A stretch of DNA of 64,000 bases from Aristolochia californica (lineage: Eukaryota; Streptophyta; Magnoliopsida; Piperales; Aristolochiaceae), in the NCBI GenBank assembly GCA_029961685.1, contig JARWKL010000006.1, positions 8,190,748-8,254,747 of the forward strand, given 5' to 3'. Under the pieces are notes generated by a model. That model saw only the letters and a list, made by a program, of their open reading frames with translations, searched no databases and had not been told where the DNA came from. The position numbers and the translations under genes are program-made. Position 1 is the first letter of the stretch. Each line of letters begins with the position of its first letter. Of the stretch, positions 1-8,466 are shown one piece after another.

Positions 1-224
1 GAATCAATGAAGGATTCTATGGCTACTAAGTGCAATGAAGGCACATCATCTCACCTGCCGATGACAACACGTCAGTTTTGGAACCATCCGCTGCAGAAGA
101 TGATGAAGAAATTGAGGACTTTAATAGTACCGAGCAAGATGATAATGCTAATGAATTCTTACCCGACAGTCAGCCTCTAGAGGATCCTGACGAATATATT
201 AATTCAATGATAAGAGATGTTTAA
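1..224 (+). pseudogene. EPRV ORF3, C-terminal remnant (copy A)
   Basis: The start matches the C-terminal third of ORF3 in copies E, F and G (LESMKDSM then an acidic, Ser-rich tail with DSQP and EDPDEYIN). A one-base loss in the stretch before position 60 shifts the frame. The tail then reads to a TAA at 222-224, several codons before the stop used by the other copies. The tail is strongly acidic (Asp/Glu runs). Function unknown. The 5' part lies outside the window. Confidence 0.7.
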
Positions 225-250
225 AGCAACATCTAAAGGAAAAAAAATTT

Positions 251-257
251 ATAGGAT
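251..257 (+). promoter_or_regulatory. Candidate 3' splice site before ORF4 (copy A)
   Basis: ATAG precedes GATATGACTATG. The same AG|GATATGAC(T)ATG junction is kept in copies C2, E', E and F, where the tract before it is a better acceptor (TTTTGCAG or TTTGTTTCAG). The first ORF4 ATG lies three bases into the putative exon. Splicing is inferred from consensus and conservation only. Confidence 0.4.
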
Positions 258-593
258 ATGACTATGACAGTCACATCTGTTCCAGATTCGTCGGCCAAGT
301 CCGTCCCAAAGCCACAGAGGAAATCTAATCCTCCAGCCCACAGCTGGCCTATTTGTCATATCAATCAAGGCTCCTACAGTATATTTGGTCGGCCATTTTC
401 CATCAAGTCACATTCATGGGATGCCTCTAGTAGCCGCCTTCATCGGATAAGAGTGAAAGCTCTTCGTCAACAAAAGTTGCTATGGGACCAAGCACATCAA
501 AGGTTTTGTTCGAATCTCAATCATGGAGATAAAGATGACTCACCCAAGAATCTCAATTATAGAGATGATGACTCACAGCCGCCTCAATCATAG
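258..593 (+). CDS. EPRV ORF4, small basic protein, open (copy A)
   Basis: Open frame of 111 codons starting at the first of two close ATGs (258 and 264), just after an AG that could be a splice acceptor (see 251-257). The central part (about residues 25-80) is rich in Arg, Lys, His and Trp and is the conserved core shared with copies C2, E, F and E'. The C-terminus is built from degenerate repeats encoding NLNHGD/NLNYRD. No membrane segment or known domain recognised. It lies between ORF3 and the viral promoter, the position of P4 in rice tungro bacilliform virus (RTBV), but I see no sequence relation. It may be an intact relic; expression is unknown. Confidence 0.6.
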   Translation: MTMTVTSVPDSSAKSVPKPQRKSNPPAHSWPICHINQGSYSIFGRPFSIKSHSWDASSSRLHRIRVKALRQQKLLWDQAHQRFCSNLNHGDKDDSPKNLNYRDDDSQPPQS

Positions 594-596
594 AGG
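515..596 (+). promoter_or_regulatory. Near-palindrome cluster and TGACTCA sites upstream of the EPRV promoter (copy A)
   Basis: Three near-palindromes occur at 515-529, 551-565 and 582-596, each of the form TCTC/CCTC-AATNAT-(A/G)GAGA/GAGG. Between them are two TGACTCA boxes (536-542 and 569-575), the core bound by GCN4-type bZIP proteins. They sit about 65-145 bp before the TATA box and within the 3' end of ORF4, so they are both coding and possible enhancer sequence. Copies C2, E and F keep the same type of units. Binding is inferred from the motif only. Confidence 0.45.
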
Positions 597-658
597 CTTC
601 TTTATGTTTTTAGTGGTGGATTTAAAATGGTTTTAAATCCACTTTAGTTCACTCCTTC

Positions 659-665
659 TATATAA
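659..665 (+). promoter_or_regulatory. EPRV promoter TATA box (copy A)
   Basis: TATATAA is set in an inverted repeat, CTCCTTCTATATAAGGAG. The same core (CTATATAAGGAG) lies at the equivalent place in copies C2, E and F. It is followed after about 110 bp by AATAAA and after about 200 bp by the primer-binding site, as expected for a pregenomic-RNA promoter. The start of transcription would be near 690-715. Confidence 0.7.
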
Positions 666-772
666 GGAGATAGTTTCTTATGTTAAGGCATCACTTGAAT
701 CACCTTCCCCTTTGTTGTCAAGGTTGCCTACTCGTGTTCTGAAGGATTCTGTAAGTACTTTATGATATTGTG

Positions 773-778
773 AATAAA
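773..778 (+). terminator. Poly(A) signal in the EPRV R region (copy A)
   Basis: AATAAA in the context TTGTGAATAAATTAG, downstream of the TATA box. In caulimovirids this arrangement lets the RNA start upstream of the signal and end downstream of it after a full circle, giving a terminally redundant pregenomic RNA. The same signal is at 4310-4315 and 6769-6774; copies E and F lack it. Confidence 0.65.
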
Positions 779-860
779 TTAGTACTGAGTTTAAAGTTAT
801 TCTCTGCCTGTTTAATTTCCCTTATTGCCTTCTGTATTACTTCCTTTCTCCCGCTGTAAT

Positions 861-875
861 TGGTATCAGAGCCAT
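861..875 (+). other. Primer-binding site, initiator tRNA-Met (EPRV copy A)
   Basis: TGGTATCAGAGCCAT is complementary to the 3' end of plant initiator tRNA-Met, the primer used by caulimovirids and many plant LTR elements. It is followed in most copies by GGAAGGCTAAACC. Downstream, ATCCAG|GTATGG at 895-906 is a good plant 5' splice donor (junction 900/901), also present in copies B, D and F. Confidence 0.85.
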
Positions 876-1002
876 GGAAGGCTAAACCTTGAATATCCAG
901 GTATGGAGTAATCTATTATAATTTTTTTATATTTTAATCATTTGGGGAGTTAACTTACTTCTCAATGTTATAATAATTTTACTCTTCATCGTCATTCTTG
1001 TT

Positions 1003-1077
1003 ATGATATGGGACGTCACCCAAGTTGCGTTGAGGTATGCCCGTGTTGCCGTTGCCGTGGATAGTTGTAGGCGTTGA
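1003..1077 (+). CDS. Leader uORF, 24 codons (copy A)
   Basis: A short ORF in the leader begins MIWDVTQVALRYARV and ends with basic residues before TGA. Frames of exactly the same length lie at the equivalent position in copies D (32548-32622), F (43607-43681, minus) and G (49967-50041), with differences that do not shift the frame. In B a one-base loss, in C a lost ATG and in E an early stop break it. Caulimovirid leaders usually carry short ORFs that control ribosome shunting or reinitiation, and this could be one. Its first codons overlap a GACGTCA (bZIP-type) core. Translation is not shown. Confidence 0.4.
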   Translation: MIWDVTQVALRYARVAVAVDSCRR

Positions 1078-1340
1078 AGGGTCGCTATAATCTTAAATCG
1101 TTGACAGACGTGTATCTGATCAAGAAGATGATGAACAATACATGAATTATGATATTCTGAACATTAGTTTGCTTCGTTCATAATTACCATATAATCAGTT
1201 TATAATATTTTACTTCATACTAGGACATTCCTCCTTCTGGTTATCTTTTACCACTCTTAGCAGTAGTGTAAATTAGTTTACTTTTCATTTACTTTAATTG
1301 TGTTTTAACTTTGGTTTTTAATTTTTTAATTTATCACAAG

Positions 1341-2363
1341 ATGGCATCCAGTAGTAGGATTACTGGATCAGTTAAAAATGCATCCTTAGTTGAATATAAA
1401 GTTCAACAACAATTGAATGATTGAACAATTCCGTCCATTAAACCTACATCCATATACAAGAAAGGAATTTTCACCCTTTCTAGTACCATGGGAATTAAAA
1501 CCATGGAACAAACAATTAATCTTGAAAATCAAGATTCAACTCTTAAATTATTAGAGTTAACAGATCTCAATAAGTATCTTGCAGATATTGAGAAGAAATA
1601 TATGCATATTGGATGCATACAGATAGCGTTCAAACCCTTGACCTTACTAGGGATGAACACATGTCTGCAGGCCATACTTCGTGATGGTCGCTGTTTGGAT
1701 TGGAAACCCTCATTAATGGGTATTATTGAAACAAGTCTCAGTAGGGGACCTGTGTACTTTAACGTCCTTCCAAATCTCACCCTATCTTTAACAGATAGGA
1801 ATTTGTTAGAATCTATCCAGTTGAGGATTCTAACACAGGGATACAATTTTACTCCTGGAACTGAAACCATTAATGTTATAGCAAGGATTCATTTCAAGAA
1901 AATGAATACCTTAGTCCCTAAGGTATTACACTTAGCAGATCAGGGTAAGACCATTTTGATCGAAACCGATCTAATGAGTGGAAATGTTGCCACTCCAAGG
2001 ATGATCAATTGGGAGGAAATTCATTTCCCAGCCAACTGGACTATTCCTCAGGTTGTTCCTCCATGACTCCTGATCAATCAGAATATTGATCAAGTCATCC
2101 AATCAGCTGATGGCGATGTGGTAATTAATTTCAAGGACAAGACTCCTTACCAAGTCTCTTTACCACCCATGTCATCATGATATTCGGATGTAGGCCAATC
2201 CTCTCGCCTACAAGAATTGGATGAAAAACACTCCATTAAGGATGATTCCTCATTAAAAGGAATCCACATATCCGACACCCAGATACCTCATGGGGTCTAT
2301 CGCGAAAGGGAGCATGAAAGGACTTCTCCCACTCCCAGTGAAATGACTGGATTTACTCTGTGA
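1341..2363 (+). pseudogene. EPRV ORF1, 30K-type movement protein, broken (copy A)
   Basis: The start ATGGCATCCAGTAG matches all other copies. The frame runs 341 codons to TGA at 2361-2363. The central part (RGPVYFN, NLTLSLTDRN, then GYNFTPGTET) fits the caulimovirid member of the 30K movement-protein superfamily, which acts at plasmodesmata. Three premature stops are visible: TGA 1422-1424 (a Trp codon in copies B, D and G), TGA 2064-2066 (an Arg codon in B) and TGA 2178-2180. No frameshift, so decay is by point mutation. ORF2 starts two bases after the terminal stop. Confidence 0.8.
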
Positions 2364-2365
2364 TT

Positions 2366-4239
2366 ATGATTTTAACACCTCCACAGAGTAACCATGACCC
2401 ACCACCTTTTGTGGTGGACAGAGCAGTCATTAAAGCTGAATTCTTTCACCCCAATAATCTAGGTTTCAAAATTTGGTTTTTTGACACCTATGGGGCCGCA
2501 GAACGCATGGCATTATCAAACGACTTTTATCTTTATTTGGAAAAAAATAAGGTTATTATGTCTTTTGTTGATTGGTTTATGCGTTCCAGACTAAAGCGAG
2601 CAGAGAAACGACCCTTAGTTTCTTCCACTGCCCCCACTCTTTCTACCCTTACGAAAGAATGGCACCTTATGTCTAGAATCAACATCAGATCAGTTCATCC
2701 TCCTACTGATCCGATCAGACTTGAATTTCCAAGTCCCTCAGGGAAATTCCCTGATTTTGTGGAAGCAGTTGCTTTTGTCAATCCTGAAATTTCCCTGAAT
2801 CCTATGGGTCAGATCAGTAGACAAAACAACTTTACCAATTTAAATCTTCAAACAATTGGCCAACAGCTGACACATATTGAAGATGTATTGGACAAAGATA
2901 CTCCTGAGAAATATTGTCAGAATCCTTATGACTTATCTTCTCAAAAATTACCATTGTTGATGAACGATAAACCGCTCATCAAACCACCTGTTCCCATTAG
3001 GAACTTTAAATTGGATAATCATTCCGAAGTAGTTGAGGAATTATTATCTAGATTGGGTAAATTAAATCTCTCGGATGATCAAATCAAACAAGCCCAACAG
3101 GCCCAAGCTAATGCGGTTCGTAAAAGTCTCCATACCTTGGAAGCTCACGAATCTCCGGATGAATCTCAAGAAGATTCTTTATCAAAAAATACTGAAGATT
3201 TAACTCCTTCAGCATACTCTGATTCTGATGCAGGTCAAAATCCTAATCTCCACGATTTGGGTTTAACCAATGTCAGTCTGACTGAAGCAATTCTTTAGGA
3301 AATGATTCAAGACCAACCGAGTATTCAAAAGTTAGATTATTCCAAAAAATATACTCGGACATGGGACTAGATCACAAACTTTATTATCATCGGCCTACCC
3401 CTCAAGACCTATTGTATGAAGAAAATGTGTATCTAGTTCAAAAAGCCTATGATGGCAAAACCATCTATGAATGGAATATAGATGGCATATCTGAATATCA
3501 GATAATGGAACATTGTCAACAGATGTTGATGTATGCCACCATCTGTAGACAACATAAGAATTCCGATCAAGGAATCGCAGAAATGTTAATTGCTGGGTTC
3601 TCTGGAATCCTAAAAGGTTGGTGGGATAATATCCTTACCAATGAACAACATCATGAAATTTATAATTCTAAAAAGGTTATCAAAACTGAAGCAGGTCAAG
3701 CCTACCTTGGCGATCACAATGCAGTTTATACCTTAATTTCATGTATTGTTCATCATTTCATTGGAAATCTGACTTCCCAAACAGATAAGGGAAGAGAGGT
3801 TTTGCAAAATTTATGTTGTCGAACTCTTAGCCATTTCAAATGGTATAAGATGTTTTCCTCACTAAAGTTATGCAAAGACCTGATGACAATAATGAATATT
3901 GGAAAGCAAAATACATTGATGGATTACCAACTCTTTTTGCCAGCAAGGTAAGAAAAAGGTTAGGTAATGAGGTAAGAAGTATCAACTACCATCAATATAC
4001 ATATGGTCTCCTTACCAGTGCTATTATCCAAGAAACAAAATCTTATTGGTAAACGTGAGCTTGGTGAATTTTGTGAACAATTTGCTTGTGACACAGGACC
4101 ATCACCTTCCCATCAAAGGAAGGGTAAAGGGAAAGTCTCCCATTCCAGGAGACACGAACCCTACTCACACTAGAGTAGGAGATATCCCAAACGATAGTCT
4201 CATCATAAGACTAGTCATGAACCTAGGAGACCTCTTCCC
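2366..4239 (+). pseudogene. EPRV ORF2, coat-protein portion only, broken (copy A)
   Basis: The ATG lies 2 bases after the ORF1 stop. It is open to TAG 3296-3298 (a Gln codon in copies E and G). A one-base deletion near 3366, another near 3848 and a deletion of about 47 bp near 4030 flanked by AAGAAA follow. The core (YEWNIDGISEYQIMEH, then GWWDNIL) resembles the gag-like coat proteins of plant pararetroviruses. The basic region just before the CCHC knuckle is reached but the knuckle itself is lost in the jump to R at about 4240. Protease, RT and RNase H are absent. Confidence 0.75.
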
Positions 4240-4382
4240 AAACAGTCTGTTGTCAAGGTTGCCTACTCATGTGTTCTGAAGTATTCTGTAAGTACTTTAT
4301 GATATTGTGAATAAATTAGTATTGAGTTTAAAGTTATTCTCTACCTGTTTAATTTCCCTTATTGCATTCTGTATTACTTCTA
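4240..4382 (+). mobile_element. Second EPRV R/U5 fragment fused to coat region
   Basis: From CTGTTGTCAAGGTTGCC onward the sequence matches 713-842 of the same copy, including AATAAA at 4310-4315, and ends in simple-sequence DNA. The fused start lies just beyond the expected RNA 5' end. Copy B (6703) begins at the same point. A strand jump to the RNA 5' end during reverse transcription is one explanation; later recombination is another. Confidence 0.7.
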
Positions 4383-6702
4383 ATTATTGCCTAAAAACTA
4401 AAGAAGAGAGAAATAAGAAATAAAGAAAGAAACTAGAAAGGAAGAATAAAAGAAATAAATAAATAAAGAAGAAAGACAAAATACTGAAAGAAAGATGAAA
4501 TATAAAAAGTAAAATGAAATATATAAAGAAAGATGAAATATAAAAATAAATATGAAATATAGAAAAAAAGATGAAATATAGAAAGTAAAATGAACTATAG
4601 AATGAAAGGCGAAATATAGAAAGTTCAAACAAACAAGTCCAAAGATAGAATAAGAAAGAAAGAAGAAATAAAGAAAGAAAAAATGACATAGAAAAGAAGA
4701 AAGAAAGAAGAATTTCCCAATTTTTTATTCTTTTTATATTTATTTATTATTTCTTTTTGGCTTCTTTCCTTCTCTCTCTTATTAATTACTTCCTTCCTTA
4801 TTTTTTTTTTCTTTTTTCTTTCTTGTTTGTTTGTTTGTTTCTTACCTCTTCCATTATGATTCTTTCTTTCTTTATTTCTTGTTTTTTCAATTCTATCTTG
4901 ATTCCTTCTTTCTTCTTTTCTTCCTTTTTATTACTTTCAATGTTACTTATTTCTTTATTTACACCTCGTTTCTTTCTTTCGTATTTACTAATTTCTTTCT
5001 TTCTTTTTCTTTCTTGCTTCTTTCTTTCTTGATTATTTCTTGGTTGCTTCTTTCTTTCTTGATTCTTTCTTTTCTCTTCTTTCATTTTTTTCTTTCTTTC
5101 TTTCATTTCTACTTCTTTCTTTCTTTCTTCCTCTCTTCTCGTGTCTTTCTTATTTATTTTCATCTTTCTTTCTATCTTGTTTCTTTCTTTTTAGTTTTTT
5201 TCTTTCAAATTCTTTCCATCTTTCTTTCATCTTTCTATCTTTCTTTATTTTTCTATATTTTGTCTTTCTATTGTTTTTCTTTCTTTTTCTGTTCTTTCTT
5301 TCTTTCTTTATGTTTTATTTTTTCTTTCTTTATTTCTTCTTCTTTTCTTACTTCTTATTTCTTTCTATGTGCTTTTTTATTTGTTCTTTCTTGTTTCTTT
5401 CTTTCTTTCTTGTTTTTTCTTTATTCAAACATTTTTTTCTTTCTTTCTTGTTTCTTTCTTTCAATCTTTTGGTTTCTTTCATTCATGTTTCTTTCCAGAC
5501 CTTTGTCAAATAAAGAAAGAAAGAAACAAACAAACAAGAGAGATAGAAACAAGAAGGAATAAATAAAGAAATAAGGCTCATTGAAAGAAATAAGAAAGAA
5601 GAAAAGAAGAAGAAAGAAAGATGACAAAAACAAACAAACAAACAAACAAACAATCAAACAAAGAAGAAGAAATAAAGAAAGAAAAAAAAAGAAAAATGAA
5701 AGAAATTAGAAAGAATGAAAGACAATTGAAGAAATGAAGAAAGAAACAGGAAAAAGGAACAAAAGAAACATAAAAAATGAAAGAAAGAAATAAATAAATA
5801 AGAAATAAAAGAAAGAAAGAGATAAATAAACAAGAAAAAAATACATAAATAAATAATACACATTGTAAAAATTAAGAAAGAAGAAAAGAAGAAGAAAAAT
5901 TGAATCAAGATAGAAATAATGAAAAAGAAAAAAATATAATGGAGAAATTGAATAAAAGAAGAAACAAACAAACAAACAAAGAAGAAATATAGATAGAAAG
6001 AAGAAAGAATGAAAGAAAGAAAAAATAAATGAAGAAAGAAAAAAGACAGAAAGAAAGAAAAAAGAAAGAAAGAAAGAAAGGGAAAATGAAATAAGAAGGA
6101 AATAAAAAAGAATATGAAAGATAGATGGAAAGAAGAAAGTGAAAGGAATGAAATTAGAAAGGAATAAAGAAAGACAAACATAAAGAAAGAAACATGAAAG
6201 AAAGAAACAGAAAGAACGAAAGACAGAAACAAGAAAGAACAAATAAAAAAGGCACGTAGAAAGAAATAAGAAATAAGAAAAGAAGGAGAAATAAAGAATC
6301 ATGATAGAAATAAACAAACAAATAAGTTAGAAAGAAAGTCTTTCTTGTTCCAATCTTTCTCTTTTCTTACTTTTTTATTTCTCCTTCTTTCTTCTTTATT
6401 TCTTCTTTCCTTCTCTCTTTCATATTTCCTACTTCTTTCTTCCTTCTTTATTTTTTGATTTTTTTTATTATTTTCCTTCTTTCTATCTTTTTTTTTGTTT
6501 TTCTTTCTTCTTTCATTCTGATTCTTTCTTTCTTTATTTCTTGTTTGATTGTTTCTATTTTGATTGTTTCTTTCGTCTTTTTTCTTCTTTATTAATTCTT
6601 TCAATGTCCCTTATTTCTTTATTTATTCCTTCTTGTTTCTTTCTTTCTTGTTTCTTTATTTATTTCTTTCTTTTTATTTCTTCTTTTTTTATTTCTTCCC
6701 CT
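4383..6702. repeat. Polypurine/polypyrimidine block I
   Basis: Alternating tracts: GAAA-type purine (about 4383-4710), TTTC-type pyrimidine (4720-5510), purine (5510-6340) and pyrimidine (6340-6700). No gene is supported. Long apparent ORFs on both strands encode only Phe/Ser/Leu or Lys/Glu/Arg. The part 4383-5507 is closely repeated at about 8935-10020, including the distinctive AATTTCCCAA segment near 4711. About 130 bp near 4490-4620 are minus-strand units of the 19-20-bp minisatellite described at 13560. Confidence 0.85.
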
Positions 6703-6856
6703 CTGTCATCAAGGTTGCCTACTCGTGTGCAGTATTAAAGTTTCCTGTAAGTACTTTATGATATTGTGAATAAATTAGTAGTGAGTTAAAGTTATTCTTT
6801 GCCTGTTCGACTTCTATTTGCCTTCTGTCAATTTCCCTTCTTCCCTCCGCTGTAAT

Positions 6857-6871
6857 TGGTATAAGAGCCAT
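6857..6871 (+). other. Primer-binding site with one change (EPRV copy B)
   Basis: TGGTATAAGAGCCAT: the initiator tRNA-Met site with one C-to-A change. The position relative to R and ORF1 is as in the other copies. Confidence 0.8.
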
Positions 6872-7322
6872 GGAAGGCTAAAACCTGAATATCCAGGTAT
6901 GTAGTTATTATAAATTTTTTATATCTTAATCATCAGGGGAGTTAATTTACTTCGTAATGTTATAATACTTTACTATTTATCGTCCTTCTTGTTATGATAT
7001 GGGCGTCACCCAAGTCGCGTTGAGGTATGCTCGTGTTGTCATTGCCGTGGTTAGGCGTAGGCGTTGAAGGGCCGCTATACTCTTAAATCGTTGACAGACG
7101 TGTATCTGATCAAGAAGATGATGAACAGTAAATCAATTATGATATTAGGAATCAAAGTTTGCTTCGTTCATGATTACAATATAAACAGTTTATAATATGT
7201 TTACTTCATACTAGGATACTCCTCTTTCTGGTTATCTTTTACCACTCTTAGCTGTAGTGTAATTTATTTTATTTTACTTTTATTTTACTTTAATTTGGTT
7301 TAATTTTTAAATTTGTCCCAAG

Positions 7323-8345
7323 ATGACATCTAGTAGTAGGATTACTGGATCAGTGAAAAATGCATCTTTAGTTGAATATAAAGTTCAAGAACAATTGAAT
7401 GATTGGACAATTCCGTCCATTAAACCTACATCAATCTACAAGAAAGGAACCTTCACCCTTTCTAGTACCATGGGAATCAAAACCATGGAACAAACCATTA
7501 ATCTTGAAAACCAAGATTCAACTCTTAAATTATTAGAGTTAACAGATCTCAATAAATATCTTGCAGATACTGAGAAGAAATACATGCATATTGGATGCAT
7601 ACAGATTGCGTTCAAACCCTTGACCTTACTAGGGATGAACACATGTCTGTAGGTCATACTCTGTGATGGTCGTTGTTTGGATTGGAAACCCTCATTAATG
7701 GGTATTGTTGAAACAACTCTCAGTCGGGGACCTGTTTACTTTAATGTCCATCCAAATCTCACCCTATCTTTAACAGATAGGAATTTGTTAGAATCTATCC
7801 AGTTGAGTATTCTAACACAGGGATACAATTTTATTCCTGGAACTGAAACTGTTGCAGTTATTGCAAGGATTCATTTCAAAATTATGAATACTTTAGTCCC
7901 TAAGGTATTACACTTACCAGATCAAGGTAAGACTGTATTGATCGAAACCGATCTTATGAGTGCAAATGTTACTACTCCAAGGATGATCAATTGGGAGGAA
8001 ATTCGTTTCCTAGCCAACTGGACTATTCCTCAGGCTGTTCCTCCACGACTCCTGATTAATCGGGATATTGATCATGTCATCCAATCAACAGATGGTGATG
8101 TGGTAATCAATTTTAAAGACAAGACTCCCTACCGAGTCTCTTTACCACCCATGTCATCCAGATATTCGGATGTAGACCCATCTACTCGCCTACAGGAATT
8201 GGATGAAAAACAATCTATCAAGGATGATTCCTCATTAAAAGGAATCCACCTATCAGACACCCATATACCTCATGGGGTCTACCGAGAAAGGGAGCATGAT
8301 AGAACTTCTCCCACTCCCAGTGAAATGACTGGTTTTACTCTGTGA
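7323..8345 (+). pseudogene. EPRV ORF1 movement protein, single stop (copy B)
   Basis: Starts ATGACATCTAG (second residue Thr, not Ala) and runs 341 codons in one frame to TGA 8343-8345. The only break is TAG at 7650-7652 (codon 110), where copies A and D have a Gln codon. The 30K core (RGPVYFN, then NLTLSLTDRN) follows. This is the best-preserved movement-protein frame in the window. Because the copy lacks a promoter and most of ORF2, expression is unlikely. Confidence 0.85.
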
Positions 8346-8347
8346 TT

Positions 8348-8466
8348 ATGATTTTTACACCTCAACAGAGTACATATGAACCACCACCTTTTGTGATGGC
8401 CCACGCAGCCATTAAACCTGAATTCTTTCACCCCAATAATCTAGGTTTCAAAACTTGGTTTTTTGA
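8348..8466 (+). pseudogene. EPRV ORF2 start, truncated (copy B)
   Basis: The ATG lies two bases after the ORF1 stop. About 40 codons match the ORF2 N-terminus of the other copies (FFHPNNLGFK) before the sequence turns into AAAC/GAAA repeats. Nothing of the gag-like core remains. Confidence 0.75.

Larger units (their letters stand above)
1..4382 (+). mobile_element. Endogenous pararetrovirus (EPRV) copy A, rearranged
   Basis: Caulimovirid-like integrated sequence. Order on the plus strand: end of ORF3, ORF4, TATA promoter, R with AATAAA, tRNA-iMet primer site, leader, movement protein (ORF1), coat-protein part of ORF2. The coat region stops near 4240 and jumps directly to a second copy of the R/U5 region (4244-4382 matches 713-842), so protease, RT and RNase H are missing. 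The left end is cut by the window edge and the right end passes into simple-sequence DNA at 4383. Having promoter, R, primer site and leader in this order without LTRs is a pararetrovirus plan, not an LTR-retrotransposon plan. All large ORFs are broken. Confidence 0.85.
6703..8466 (+). mobile_element. EPRV copy B, R through the start of ORF2
   Basis: Begins at TCATCAAGGTTGCC (the R start seen also at 4244). It has AATAAA at 6769-6774, a primer site at 6857-6871 and a donor-like CAG|GTATGT at 6896/6897. ORF1 and 119 bp of ORF2 follow, then the copy passes into GAAA-type DNA at 8467 right after TTGGTTTTTTGAC. No promoter is attached. Small scraps of the same ORF2 start (TTCACCCCAAT, TTTTTTGAC) recur at about 8565-8582 inside the simple DNA, so the junction region was itself rearranged. 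Confidence 0.85.

Noticed and set aside
1529..1870. Antisense ORFs over movement-protein and pol regions (also 7436-7657, 20864-21148, 50345-50602)
   Set aside because: Shadows of the real frames on the other strand, without conserved motifs of their own.
2355..2370. Programmed -1 or +1 frameshift between ORF1 and ORF2
   Set aside because: No slippery heptamer before the stop, and an ATG two bases after the stop in all readable copies makes reinitiation simpler.
861..4340. Copia-type LTR retrotransposon instead of a pararetrovirus, because of the tRNA-iMet primer site
   Set aside because: No LTRs and no integrase; a 30K movement protein, pararetroviral RT-RNase H order and a YIDD box are present, and the promoter lies downstream of the last ORF.
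4384..6761. Many overlapping ORFs coding for Phe/Ser/Leu-rich 'membrane proteins' or Lys/Glu/Arg-rich proteins (also throughout 8565-20029, 30124-32289, 56473-64000)
   Set aside because: They follow directly from TTTC/GAAA tracts that lack stops in several frames on both strands; no domain, no codon bias, and overlapping frames all look alike.
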